A model generated the notes under the pieces. The model was not told the origin of the DNA and did not search any database. It saw only the letters and a program-made list of their open reading frames with translations. Positions 52,907 to 62,256 of a stretch of DNA of 64,000 nt are shown piece by piece. Source of the DNA: Halobacteriales archaeon (GTDB taxonomy: Archaea > Halobacteriota > Halobacteria > Halobacteriales > SKSH01); contig SKSD01000030.1 in the NCBI GenBank assembly GCA_007118145.1, forward strand, positions 1 to 64,000, in the 5' to 3' direction. The translations under genes were made by a program, and so were the position numbers. How positions within the stretch are numbered: position 1 is the first letter of the stretch; the number at the start of each line of letters is the position of its first letter.

Positions 52907-54985
52907 ATGTCCACCGAGCAAGACGACCTTGTCAAGACGATCTGTCCATACTGTGGTGTCGGGTGCGGACTGCAGTTGCAACCGGGCGATGAGCCAGGTG
53001 AGGTATCGATAAAACCGTGGTTCGACAACCCCGTCAACGGTGGTGCACTGTGCATCAAGGGTGGTGCGTCGACCCAGGTGGTCGATCACGAAGAGCGCCT
53101 CAAGGAGCCTCTCATCAAGGAGGACGGCGAGTTCCGCGAGGCGAGCTGGGACGAGGCGCTCTCGTTGATCGTCGATGAACTCATGCGCATCCGTGATGAG
53201 CACGGACCGGATGCGGTCGGTTTCTTCGGTTCATCGAAGGTGATGAACGAGGAGAACTACCTGCTTCAGAAGCTGTCGCGTCGATTCGGGACAAATAACG
53301 TGGACAACTGCACGCGCATGTGTCATGCATCGACCGTATATACACTCCGTCAAAGCCTCGGGGCAGGTGCGATGACCAACAGCATGCAGGACCTGATGGA
53401 GGCTGGTGATGTCTACTGGATCCAGGGGGCGAATCCGGCCGAACAACACCCTATCGCACATAGCCAGTACCTCAGACAGGCTGCCCTTGAGGATGCCACC
53501 ATCATCCAGGTCGACCCTCACGCCAACAAGACCACACGTGACGCCGATATCCATCTCCAGCTCGAGCCCGGAACCGACATCCCGCTTTTGAACATCGTCA
53601 TCAAGACGATCATCGACGAGGGTCTCATCGATGAGGCGTTCATCGAGGAACGCACGAAGGGATTCGATCACCTCAAGGCGACCCTGGCTGACTTCGATAT
53701 GGAGGAGGCAGCCGATATCTGCGGTGTGCCACTCGAGGACATCCAGGAGGCTGCACGAATCTATGGTGAGGCTGAGAACGCCGCCATCTTCACCGGGATG
53801 GGTATGAGCCAGCATACCTGCGGTGTCGATAACGTGCAAAACGAGGTCAATCTCGCACTCATCACGGGCAACCTCGGCCGACCGGGGACAGGCGTCAATC
53901 CACTCAGGGGTCAGAACAACGTCCAGGGGACGTGTGACGTCGGTGCGATGCCGAACGTCCTACCCGGTTACCAGAACGTCGATGATGATGAGGCACGGGC
54001 ATCAGTCGAGGAGGTATGGGGCTTTGAGATCCCACCCGAACCTGGGCTGACCAACGTCGAGATATCGAACGCGATCGGCGAGTCCATCCATGGGCTGTTC
54101 GTCATGGGTGAGAACCCCATCATGAGCGAGCCCGATTCGAACCACGTCGAAAAGCGCTTCGCGAACGACCTCGAATTCCTCGTGGTCCAGGATATCTTCA
54201 TGAGCGATACCGCCGAGTACGCCGACGTGATCCTCCCTGCGACGAGCTGGGCAGAACGTGGTGGGACCGTCACCAACACAGACAGGCGTGTCCAGTTGAT
54301 GCGCCCTGCGACGAGCGTGCCTGGCAACACCCGCCATGACATCGATATCCTCTGCGAGCTCGGTACCCGGATGTTCGGCGAGGGATTCGACTTCGACGAT
54401 GTCGAGACGGTCTTCGAGGAGTTGCGGCAGGTCTGTCCGATCTATCACGGGATGACGTACGAAGCCCTCGGGCTCGAGGGCATCCAGTGGCCGTGTTATG
54501 AACCCGGCGACGAGGGTGACCAGTATCTATATGAGGAGTCGTTCGACACACCCGATGGCCTTGGCGCCATCAGGGGTGTCTTGCACCAGCCCCCAAAGGA
54601 GGTGCCAGACGACGAGTACACGCTCATCCTCACCACGGGCCGACTCGAAGAGCACTACAACACCGGGACGATGAGCACGCGCTCGCCCACACTCATCCGG
54701 CGGACACCGGAGAACTTCGTAGATATCCACCCGGCCGATGCGGAGGCACGCGGTATCGAGGATGGTGACTACGTGAAGATACGATCACGCCGTGGCGAAA
54801 TAGTCCTCGAGGCGAACGTGACGGAGGATATCAAGGAGGGGTCGATCTGGACGACACCTCACTTCTCAGATGCACGGGCGAACACACTCACGAACAACGT
54901 GATGGACCCACTGGCAAAGATCCCCGAGTACAAGGCTGCTGCAGCCGAGGTAGAACGCGTCGAATCAGGTCAGGCGGCCGACTGA
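52907..54985 (+). CDS. Molybdopterin formate dehydrogenase, catalytic subunit
   Basis: A 692-residue molybdopterin oxidoreductase oxidising formate to CO2. The [4Fe-4S] ligands are C13-x2-C16-x3-C20 and C49 (TICPYCGVGCGLQ and GGALCIKGG). The Mo ligand is C139-H140 in CTRMCHAST, cysteine and not selenocysteine. Family motifs GNLGRPGTGVNPLRGQNNVQGTCDVGAMP and DIFMSDTAEYADVILPATSWAERGGTVTNTDRRVQ (in part) are typical of FdhF. No N-terminal ferredoxin domain and no fdhD or electron-transfer subunit are next to it. It has an inverted repeat in its 5' region. It would remove formate released by Fhs. Confidence 0.87.
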   Translation: MSTEQDDLVKTICPYCGVGCGLQLQPGDEPGEVSIKPWFDNPVNGGALCIKGGASTQVVDHEERLKEPLIKEDGEFREASWDEALSLIVDELMRIRDEHGPDAVGFFGSSKVMNEENYLLQKLSRRFGTNNVDNCTRMCHASTVYTLRQSLGAGAMTNSMQDLMEAGDVYWIQGANPAEQHPIAHSQYLRQAALEDATIIQVDPHANKTTRDADIHLQLEPGTDIPLLNIVIKTIIDEGLIDEAFIEERTKGFDHLKATLADFDMEEAADICGVPLEDIQEAARIYGEAENAAIFTGMGMSQHTCGVDNVQNEVNLALITGNLGRPGTGVNPLRGQNNVQGTCDVGAMPNVLPGYQNVDDDEARASVEEVWGFEIPPEPGLTNVEISNAIGESIHGLFVMGENPIMSEPDSNHVEKRFANDLEFLVVQDIFMSDTAEYADVILPATSWAERGGTVTNTDRRVQLMRPATSVPGNTRHDIDILCELGTRMFGEGFDFDDVETVFEELRQVCPIYHGMTYEALGLEGIQWPCYEPGDEGDQYLYEESFDTPDGLGAIRGVLHQPPKEVPDDEYTLILTTGRLEEHYNTGTMSTRSPTLIRRTPENFVDIHPADAEARGIEDGDYVKIRSRRGEIVLEANVTEDIKEGSIWTTPHFSDARANTLTNNVMDPLAKIPEYKAAAAEVERVESGQAAD

Positions 54986-54999
54986 CGGGCACCACGTCA

Positions 55000-55380
55000 T
55001 CAATCTGTTGAACTCCCTCGTTGCTCATTGACCCGCTCGATGGCGGCTTCAATGCCATCGATGACGAACAGATGTGATTCACCATCTCGTGTATCGACCT
55101 GTAGCCGAGGAGGCACCCGCCTCGATCGCCCCTCTGGCCGGTCATCCGGTGTCTCCTCGCGCACCTCAGCGATATCGTCGAGATCGATACTGGTTCGATC
55201 ACCGCCAAGTAGCGCATCGAGGAAGTGAGGGAGGAAGACCAACCGCTGGTCGGTGAGGTACAACCTGCCACCGAGTGGCCGACTATCCCGGTAGAAGTAG
55301 TTCGTCGGATACTTGACGATCAGCTCCTCTCCTTCACCGAGTGGGTCACTCTTCAACCACCAACCCCCAAGCTTTGCCAT
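55000..55380 (-). CDS. PH/GRAM-like domain protein
   Basis: A 126-residue protein of a PH-like (GRAM) beta fold: GEELIVKYPTNYFYRDSRPLGGRLYLTDQRLVFLPH, then TSIDLDDIAEV, then HLFVIDGIEAAIERVNE. The L-x-L-T-D-x-R-L-V-F segment is the usual GRAM/PH signature. A membrane or lipid interaction is possible from family knowledge. It converges with formate dehydrogenase. Confidence 0.68.
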   Translation of the reverse strand: MAKLGGWWLKSDPLGEGEELIVKYPTNYFYRDSRPLGGRLYLTDQRLVFLPHFLDALLGGDRTSIDLDDIAEVREETPDDRPEGRSRRVPPRLQVDTRDGESHLFVIDGIEAAIERVNEQRGSSTD

Positions 55381-55496
55381 GTTGAGAGTGACTTGAACGC
55401 CTCGATAAGAAATAGCTTCCGTGGACTATGGACATCTCGACCGTAAGAACCTTGCTCGGATGTTGTATTTATCCCGGTAGTACGCGAACATCCATC

Positions 55497-55796
55497 ATGA
55501 GTATCTTTCATCCGACACACCCAGCCTGTTCGAACTGCCAGGCTGATCTTGAGGGTAACGAGGAGGTGTGTCCATACTGTGGCTTTCATCCCCGAAATGA
55601 GGGTCTCAAATGGGCTGGTGTGTTGTTACTCGTCGTCGTGATTCTCTACACGGCCACCATCTTCCTGGCACAATGGGATCCATTCATCGCCGCCTACGTC
55701 ATGGTGGGTGTCTTCATCTGCTTTTTCCTCTCCTTCATCGCGTTCGTGATCTCGTTCCTCGCCACACCGTACCGGTTCGGCTCACTCTTCACCTGA
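55497..55796 (+). CDS. Zinc-ribbon membrane protein
   Basis: A 99-residue protein. Residues 11-32 are a zinc ribbon with CxxC pairs (ACSNCQADLEGNEEVCPYCGF), then two transmembrane helices (VLLLVVVILYTATIFLAQWD; AAYVMVGVFICFFLSFIAFVI). Such 'zinc ribbon plus TM' proteins are common in haloarchaea and uncharacterised. The ATG at 55497 is chosen over an in-frame start at 55428. Confidence 0.65.
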   Translation: MSIFHPTHPACSNCQADLEGNEEVCPYCGFHPRNEGLKWAGVLLLVVVILYTATIFLAQWDPFIAAYVMVGVFICFFLSFIAFVISFLATPYRFGSLFT

Positions 55797-55883
55797 GACA
55801 GTGAAAGACACCAAAGGAGGTCGCCTCCGATTACCACATCGTCACGGAAACGTATATCCCGCGACCGTTGGTGCTTAAGGTAG

Positions 55884-56039
55884 ATGACAAACACTATCGC
55901 ATTGGCTGCACTGGCCACAGCGGCCATCTTCGGTATCATCGCGATTGTCATGATCTTGTTCGCCGAGTATCTCTTCGCAGGAATCAGCTTCCTAATTGTA
56001 GCTATCACTATCTATGTGTACGAGATAACAAAAGAGTAG
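55884..56039 (+). CDS. Small two-helix membrane protein
   Basis: A 51-residue hydrophobic protein, ATG 55884 to TAG ending 56039, beginning MTNTIALAALATAAIFGII. Two likely helices: residues 5-25 and 30-46. Alternate hydrophobic/Ala pattern and the short acidic end (EITKE) are plausible for a membrane microprotein. It is co-oriented with the zinc-ribbon gene and converges with the BCCT gene. Confidence 0.5.
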   Translation: MTNTIALAALATAAIFGIIAIVMILFAEYLFAGISFLIVAITIYVYEITKE

Positions 56040-56065
56040 AATCGGGTTACGACGCGGTACCCAGT

Positions 56066-58000
56066 TCAGTCGTCTGACATACCGCCGTCACCACCGCCAC
56101 CGCCTTCGCCTTCCTTGATCTCGCTGATGACACCGGTACCGGTCTTGCGGACCGTGAGACCCTCAGTCTCCATGAGTTCTTGCACCGCTGCGTCGAACTC
56201 CTCGGATTGTAAGGTCTCGTACTCCTCTTGGAAGCCTTTCCAGACACTGTAACACATGAACAGCAACACCACTGCGAACGGTAAGCCGGCGGTGATAGAC
56301 GCTGTTTGCAGTGCCGAAAGTCCACCGGCGACCAGTAACACCGCGGCAACAGCCCCCTCGATCAGTGCCCAGGAGATACGCTGGTTGCGTGGTGCTCGGT
56401 GCTTACCACCTGAGCTGAGGTGGCCGAGCACGAGCGATCCTGAGTCTGAGGAGGTAACGAAGAACGTCACGACGAGGATGACTGCCAATACCGACAGGAG
56501 TATACTGAACGCGAGCGTGTCGAACATCTCGAACATAGCTACGTCCTCACCGAGTGCCCACAGCGGTCTGAGCAGGGTTTCGTGTTCCGCGGTGATGGCA
56601 CCCTGTTCGACTGCCTCTGCGGGTGTCAGTCCCTCGTCCTCGAGGACGCCGTCGAGTTCGCTCTGGAATGCCATCTCGGCCTCCATCGCCGCACCGCCGA
56701 GGATGCCGATGAACAGGAAGGAGAACACGACCGGCATGATCAACACACCGAGCGCGAACTCACGTACCGTCCGTCCCCGTGAAATCCGCGCGATAAACAT
56801 CCCCACGAAGGGTGACCACGCGATCCACCAGCCCCAGTAGAAGACCGTCCAGAAGCCCTGGAAGCCATCATACGCACCGATGGAACCCCCGGTTGCTGTT
56901 GCTTCGGCGAAGAACGCCAGCTCAGGCAGGTTCTGGAGGTAGTATCCGATCGATTGTGGGACGAGCTGGAGGAGGAACAACGTTGGACCGAGGATCAACA
57001 CGGAGAACATCAAGATGAGCATGAGACCCACGTTGATGTTGCTGAGCACTCGAATTCCCCGGTGAATCCCAAGTGCCACCGATACCACCGCGATGGCGGT
57101 GATACCGAAGATGATCACGACCTGCTGGGCATCGCCGGTACCGAGCGAAATACCGAGGAGGTCGTCAGCGACTATATCGAGCCCTGTGTTGACCTGTAAC
57201 GCCCCGAGACCCAACGAGGTGCCAAGACCGAACAGCGTGGCGAAGATGGCGAGGATGTCGATGAGGTGACCCCACCAGCCATAGATGCGCTCACCCAGCA
57301 CCGGCCAGAAGACCGACCGGAAGGTGAGTGGCAGGCCGCGGTTGAACGCGAAGAAAGCGAGTGCGAGGCCGACCACGCCGTAGATGGCCCATGGGTGGAA
57401 TGCCCAGTGGAAGTAGGTCACAGCCATGGCAACCTCAGCGGCAGCCACCTGTTCGCCGACCATGAAGACGCTCTCCTCAGCGATGATGTTCCCGTCGGCA
57501 TCGTACTCCATGATACCGTAGTTGAGCCCGTCAACGCCGAAGAGTGGGTCCGCCATGTGGAACAGCGGCTCACCGACGCTCCAGAACATCAACCCGATAC
57601 CCATCCCGGCACTGAACAGCATGGCGATCCACGAGATGTCGCTGAATTCCTTCTCGGCGTCGACACCGCCCAGTCTGATGTTCCCGTACTTACTCAACGC
57701 GAAGAACAACACGGCCAGGATGAAGAGATTGGCCGCGATGATGTAGAACCAACCGAAGTTGGTGTTGATGAAGGTGAAGATCTCGCCGTACAGATCACCG
57801 GCTTGATCGGTGAACAGTGCCGAGTAGATGATGAACAGCAAGATCAGCCCCATCGAGATGAAGAACACCTGTGGTTGGATGTCGAACCCGGCGATCTGCA
57901 TGTTGGTGTCGCCCGGCTTCCGATCTGTATCGGCGTGGAAGAACTCCTCGGTCAGGTCCGTCGCCCATACGTGAACGGGTTCACGTTCATCCGAAGACAT
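56066..58000 (-). CDS. BCCT-family betaine/carnitine/choline transporter
   Basis: A 644-residue membrane transporter with about twelve helices, taking up quaternary amines with a cation gradient. Diagnostic stretches are SAGMGIGLMFWSVGEPLFHMADP, VFYWGWWIAWSPFVGMFIARISRG and SDSGSLVLGHLSS. The Trp-rich W-x-x-W-x-(W)-W-x-x-W motif is the betaine-binding box. A Gly-rich C-tail ends MSDD. In a halophile it could serve osmoprotection, but its neighbours are corrinoid and folate C1 genes, so it may also feed demethylation. It is preceded by an unusually long 980-bp upstream region. Confidence 0.92.
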   Translation of the reverse strand: MSSDEREPVHVWATDLTEEFFHADTDRKPGDTNMQIAGFDIQPQVFFISMGLILLFIIYSALFTDQAGDLYGEIFTFINTNFGWFYIIAANLFILAVLFFALSKYGNIRLGGVDAEKEFSDISWIAMLFSAGMGIGLMFWSVGEPLFHMADPLFGVDGLNYGIMEYDADGNIIAEESVFMVGEQVAAAEVAMAVTYFHWAFHPWAIYGVVGLALAFFAFNRGLPLTFRSVFWPVLGERIYGWWGHLIDILAIFATLFGLGTSLGLGALQVNTGLDIVADDLLGISLGTGDAQQVVIIFGITAIAVVSVALGIHRGIRVLSNINVGLMLILMFSVLILGPTLFLLQLVPQSIGYYLQNLPELAFFAEATATGGSIGAYDGFQGFWTVFYWGWWIAWSPFVGMFIARISRGRTVREFALGVLIMPVVFSFLFIGILGGAAMEAEMAFQSELDGVLEDEGLTPAEAVEQGAITAEHETLLRPLWALGEDVAMFEMFDTLAFSILLSVLAVILVVTFFVTSSDSGSLVLGHLSSGGKHRAPRNQRISWALIEGAVAAVLLVAGGLSALQTASITAGLPFAVVLLFMCYSVWKGFQEEYETLQSEEFDAAVQELMETEGLTVRKTGTGVISEIKEGEGGGGGDGGMSDD

Positions 58001-58980
58001 AGATTACCCCCCGTTTAGTTTCTCTCACGATACTACCCCTGTCGTTGGTGGTTGTTGTCATGGTGATCGATCTTACGGTCGTGGGTTTGTTCGTCAGTTT
58101 CCTGTTCTGTCTGATTTTTTGATTGCCTATTTTGATGACTTATTGGGAAGAGTGGTTCTCCGAGAGGACTTCTTTGTTTCGATTCCTTTGATATCTGGTA
58201 GTTGTGATGGGGTCACATACACCACGTTGAGGGGTGTCACCCCCTGTTCCTCTGGTTTTCTGGGCTTAGAAACTTTGTTTAGTAGAAATTTAGGTAGAAT
58301 AATATTTGCACAGGTTAGAAAATAAATAAATCTTAATACTGATAATCCAGTTCAAAGTATCATGGTAGCTTACGCATAATTCAACGTTAGTGATAGTATA
58401 ACTGGTTGCGTAAATACAACTGACACATTTGTTGCGTATTTTACGTGTCAACCTGCTCCGCCCAGCACCAGATTCGACATACCGATACCAATAATCGATA
58501 TGGCACGTTCGATATCGGAATCTTGTCATCGAGGTGTACTGGCCGACCGCAATCAGTATGAGAGCACCGTCATATGGCGCCAGTCACACCGTGGGATCAG
58601 CCCTCAAGGAGCGATCGAGGGATCTCCTCGATGACTCGCTGAACCGATCGTTGAAACGTTACAGCGTTTTCAAGCAGATGTCATAGCATTGACGACATGT
58701 AGCCCATCTTATATGTGTACACTCTTCTCGCCACGATTAACAATTCCGTGGTGCTGAACGTGCAATCGATCGGCTGTTGGCATCTCACTGAGACCACTAA
58801 TGACAGGTCGGTAGAATCCTTTGAAAAGCATGTGATGGAGGTATATCAACGTCCACTGTCACAGATTGGGTGTCCACCTGTGACTGATGATCTCCATGTG
58901 CGCCTGGTATCGATAGCCATGTCTTCAAAGTGGTACTAGAGGGCGCAAGTATAACCGTGGATCAACAGGAGTGGAAGGTA
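58001..58980. promoter_or_regulatory. Long AT-rich intergenic region with repeated boxes
   Basis: About 980 bp with no convincing gene, between the BCCT start and the corrinoid gene's stop. Items seen: GGGGTGTCACCCC palindrome (58231-58243); an AT-rich stretch to 58400; direct repeats GTTGCGTA at 58405 and 58431, flanking TGACAC (58421-58426) whose inverse GTGTCA is at 58445-58450; a partial inverse GCTTACGCATAA (58369-58380); and TTGAAACG/CGTTTTCAA at 58651-58673. Possible control region for the transporter. Confidence 0.5.
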
Positions 58981-59730
58981 TCAAGCGGCCTGCTCAGCCC
59001 GATGAGTGACCGATTGACGACCCTCCGAGACGAGTTCCTTCGCTCGTTTGACCGCTGCATCGGCATTATCACCGTACCCATCAGCCCCGATCTCCTCACA
59101 CCACTCAGCCGAGGTCGGCGCCCCGCCCACCATTACCTTCACCCGGTCTCGAAGGCCACGTTCTTCGAGTAGTTCAATCACCTCTGCCTGGTGATCCATG
59201 GTCATCGTCATCAAAGCAGACATACCGAGGATGTCCGGGTCATGTTCCTCGACTGCCTCGACGAAGCGCTCGTTGGGTACCTCCACACCGAGGTCGATGA
59301 CCTCGAATCCGTTCGCCTTCAACATCGTCACCAGGATGTTCTTACCGATATTATGAATATCCTCATCGACAGTACCGATGACCACCTTACCTCCGGTATC
59401 CCCTACTGCTATCTCCATCTCTGCGAGGAGGGGGTCGACGTGCCTCACCCCTGCCTTCATCGCCTCCGCAGCCATCGCCAACTGGGGGAGGAAGACCTCT
59501 CCCCGACCGAACATGTCGCCGACGGCTTTTACACCGGCTGTCAGTCCGTCCTGGAGGAGATCCAGGGGATCAATTCCGTCCTCAATCGCCTGTTTCGTCA
59601 ACGTCTCCGTCTTGTCGGCATCGAGGTCGATGATCGACTGTTGTATCTCGGCCAGCACAGGCTCATCGACCCCGCTCAATCGCTCGTCGAGGTCATCTGC
59701 CTGATCAAGATAGTCGTCAGATTGACTCAT
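58981..59730 (-). CDS. Corrinoid (B12-binding) methyl-carrier protein
   Basis: A 249-residue corrinoid protein of the MttC/MtgC/MetH-B12 type. Residues about 20-110 are the helical cap (DPLDLLQDGLTAGVKAVGDMF, FLPQLAMAAEAMKAG) and 115-235 the Rossmann cobalamin domain with the cobalt-ligating motif D124-I-H126-N-I-G129 (DEDIHNIGKNILVTMLKANG) and MGGAPTSAEW-type loop (VGGAPTSAEWCEEIGADGY). Methyl groups are carried on cobalt between an MttB-type enzyme and a THF methyltransferase. The ATG at 59730 is preferred. Upstream AAATATTTATT lies 36-46 nt before it. Confidence 0.93.
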   Translation of the reverse strand: MSQSDDYLDQADDLDERLSGVDEPVLAEIQQSIIDLDADKTETLTKQAIEDGIDPLDLLQDGLTAGVKAVGDMFGRGEVFLPQLAMAAEAMKAGVRHVDPLLAEMEIAVGDTGGKVVIGTVDEDIHNIGKNILVTMLKANGFEVIDLGVEVPNERFVEAVEEHDPDILGMSALMTMTMDHQAEVIELLEERGLRDRVKVMVGGAPTSAEWCEEIGADGYGDNADAAVKRAKELVSEGRQSVTHRAEQAA

Positions 59731-59841
59731 GGGTATCTCGCTGTCCACACTTAGCCTATGAGCCAAATAAATATTTCTACTCTATAGATGCATATGAGTA
59801 ATATTATGGGTTGCCACAATCACCATAGTCACACGATGACC

Positions 59842-61116
59842 TCATCGTGGCTTACCCGGCTGAGGAAGTGACTCCCTCGGTTGCACGTTGACGATATCTA
59901 CCTCGTAACCATGGTGAGCGATCGCCTCGGTGATCGATCGTGAGTGATTGGCACCAGCTGTCTCGACCTGAAAGATCAGATACGCCTCACCGACGGTCAG
60001 ATCACCGACCGCACGCTCATGGCGTACCGTCCGGATGTTGGCACCATGATCTGCAAGGATCCCCGAGAGCTCGCTCATCTTGCCCGGGACATCTTTGATT
60101 CTGATACGCATCTGAAGCAGCTGCTCACGTTCAGCAAGTGCATGTGTGAGCACCATCTGTAACATCGGCATGTCGAGGTTCCCGCCTCCGAGCAGTGGCA
60201 TGACGGTCTCACTCTCGACATCCACTGCATCGCTCAACAACCCCGCCACCGATGCAGCCCCAGCCCCCTCGACGAGTTGCTTCGCTCGCTCGAGCAGGAG
60301 GAGGATGCTCCGTGCGATCGCCTCATCGGATACCTCGACCACCTCGTCGACATACTCCTCTATCAGTGAGAGCGTCAGATCGGAGATACCCCCCGTCGCG
60401 ATGCCGTCTGCGATGGTATCGACCGATGAGAGCAACTGTGGGATGCCCTTATCGAGGCTGTCATGAACGGTCGCAGCCTCCTTGGCCTGGACACCGATGA
60501 CCCGCACCTCGGGGTTCAACGTTGCGAATGCGGTGGCGACTCCACCGATCAGTCCACCACCTCCGATGGGGATGATCACGGTATCGACCTCGGGGAGGTC
60601 CTCGTACATCTCGACCCCGAGGGTACCCTGGCCGGCGACGATCAGCGGATCATCATATGCGTGGATGAAGGTAGCCTCAGCATCACTCCCGGCGAGTGAC
60701 TGTGCGTACTGCATCGCCTCCTGAAAGTCTGAGCCATGGAGCTCGACGGTTGCACCGTAATTTCTGGTGGCATCGATCTTTGTCTGTGGGGCTGTCTTCG
60801 GCATGACGATCGTCGCGTTGACACCGAGACGCGTCGCGGCAAGGGCAACACCCTGGGCGTGATTCCCAGCACTGGCGGCTATGGCATGCTCGATCCCGTC
60901 CGTCTCGAGACAGTACTTGAGCTTGTTGTACGCACCTCTGGTCTTGAACGATCCCGTCCACTGGAGGTGCTCCATCTTGAGAAAGACACGAGCGTCGACC
61001 ATCCCACCGAGGGACGTACTTCGCTCGATCGGTGTCCGTTTGACCACGGTGTCGTCATCGATACGCTCACGTGCGGCCTCGATATCCTCGAAGGTCACGC
61101 CGAGGTCGTCGCTCAT
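59842..61116 (-). CDS. ilvA: Threonine ammonia-lyase (biodegradative-type, with ACT domain)
   Basis: A 424-residue PLP enzyme deaminating threonine to 2-oxobutyrate (also serine to pyruvate). The PLP lysine is K58 in TGSFKTRGAYNKL. SAGNHAQGVALAA and GGGGLIGGVATA (phosphate-binding) follow the fold-type II layout, and a C-terminal ACT domain (RIRIKDVPGKMSELSGILADHGANI) is at about 330-415. It lies between corrinoid and folate genes in the same direction; a role for serine/glycine one-carbon supply is possible but not shown. Confidence 0.92.
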   Translation of the reverse strand: MSDDLGVTFEDIEAARERIDDDTVVKRTPIERSTSLGGMVDARVFLKMEHLQWTGSFKTRGAYNKLKYCLETDGIEHAIAASAGNHAQGVALAATRLGVNATIVMPKTAPQTKIDATRNYGATVELHGSDFQEAMQYAQSLAGSDAEATFIHAYDDPLIVAGQGTLGVEMYEDLPEVDTVIIPIGGGGLIGGVATAFATLNPEVRVIGVQAKEAATVHDSLDKGIPQLLSSVDTIADGIATGGISDLTLSLIEEYVDEVVEVSDEAIARSILLLLERAKQLVEGAGAASVAGLLSDAVDVESETVMPLLGGGNLDMPMLQMVLTHALAEREQLLQMRIRIKDVPGKMSELSGILADHGANIRTVRHERAVGDLTVGEAYLIFQVETAGANHSRSITEAIAHHGYEVDIVNVQPRESLPQPGKPR

Positions 61117-61176
61117 CGCATGATGCATCGAGCGCTCACACTGTTAAGTCATCGGCGAGCCCTTGATGAGGGATCC

Positions 61177-62070
61177 TCAGGGTAGGTCGATGTCCACCCC
61201 CTCGAGGTCGCCTGCAGCCTTGACGGTGTTCCAGAGCAACATGGTAATCGTCATCGGGCCGACGCCTCCAGGGACTGGTGTGATCGCTGAGGCGACCTCT
61301 CTCGCACTCTCGAAGTCGACGTCACCGACGAGTTTGTATCCCCGCTCGTTATCAGCGTCAACCCGGTTGACACCGACATCGATCACGACCGCACCCTCTT
61401 TGAGCATTGAGCCATCGACGATGCCTGGGTAGCCGACGGCGGCGATGACGATATCTGCCTGTCGGGTCTTAGCCGCGAGGTCAGCCGTCCGTGAGTGGCA
61501 GATCGTCACCGTGGCGTTCCCGACCGGGCCCTTCTGGATGAGGAGGTTCGCCATCGGTTTGCCGACGATATCAGACCGTCCGATGACGACCGCATCCGCA
61601 CCCTCGGTCTCGACACCGGTCTCTTGAAGCAGTCGTTGCACGCCGTGTGGGGTGGCAGGTTTGAACCGTGGGCGGCCAGCGACGAGCCGGCCCACGTTCT
61701 CTGGATGGAACCCATCGACATCCTTTGCTGGGTTGATGTAGTTGAGCACCTCCCATGTGTCGACATGGTCAGGGACAGGCATCTGGACGAGGATACCGTG
61801 TACTTCGGGGTCGGCGTTGAGTTCATCGAGGGTCGAGAACAACTCATCGGCTGGTGCATCGGGTTCGATCTCGACATGGATACCGTTGATCCCGATCTCC
61901 TCACATGCACGCTGCTTCATCGATACATACGTCGAACTCGCAGGATCCTCACTCATCAACACGGTGGCGAGTCCCGGTGTGACTCCTGCCTCATCGAGCA
62001 CCTCGACAGATCCCTCGAGCTCACCGCGGATGTCATCGCCGATGGCGTTACCGTCGATGATCGTGGTCAC
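61177..62070 (-). CDS. folD: Methylenetetrahydrofolate dehydrogenase / methenyl-THF cyclohydrolase
   Basis: A 297-residue bifunctional enzyme oxidising methylene-THF to 10-formyl-THF with NAD(P)+. Y48 and catalytic K52 (TYVSMKQRACEE) are present, as are QMPVPDHVD, PAKDVDGFHPENVGR, VVIGRSDIVGKPMANLL (Rossmann) and the terminal PGGVGPMTITMLLWNTV. Start is a GTG at 62070. A leading gene of the C1 cluster, with fhs giving the full formyl-THF branch. Confidence 0.95.
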   Translation of the reverse strand: MTTIIDGNAIGDDIRGELEGSVEVLDEAGVTPGLATVLMSEDPASSTYVSMKQRACEEIGINGIHVEIEPDAPADELFSTLDELNADPEVHGILVQMPVPDHVDTWEVLNYINPAKDVDGFHPENVGRLVAGRPRFKPATPHGVQRLLQETGVETEGADAVVIGRSDIVGKPMANLLIQKGPVGNATVTICHSRTADLAAKTRQADIVIAAVGYPGIVDGSMLKEGAVVIDVGVNRVDADNERGYKLVGDVDFESAREVASAITPVPGGVGPMTITMLLWNTVKAAGDLEGVDIDLP

Positions 62071-62140
62071 CGTTGCTCACCTCTGTGTGTGACCGTGATG
62101 GTATCCTGATTCCTCATTATCGTTCGCCTCGGTCTCGGTG

Positions 62141-62152
62141 TACACATGTGCA
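62141..62152. promoter_or_regulatory. CACATGTG-containing palindrome upstream of folD
   Basis: TACACATGTGCA at 62141-62152 lies about 70-80 bp upstream of the folD GTG. The same 8-mer core occurs in the gap at 31878-32312. A candidate operator only. Confidence 0.25.
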
Positions 62153-62256
62153 TAACTGGGTGATCTCCTGTGGGGAGCATGGCCATTCTCACTCGTGGCC
62201 GTCTCACGTGGTTGAGGGTTTCTGTCGGGTGTATTTAATGTTCTGTACTTTCCCAA

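Noticed and set aside
52907-54985. Selenocysteine formate dehydrogenase
   Set aside because: The metal-binding position is a TGT cysteine codon (C139), no in-frame TGA is present.
58119-58325. ORF of 68 codons in the long gap
   Set aside because: Basic and hydrophobic mix unlike neighbours, lacks acidic character, no family; treated as non-coding.
58715-58939. ORF of 74 codons in the long gap
   Set aside because: No protein-like composition, no motif, no G/C third-position bias; it lies in AT-rich sequence with repeats.
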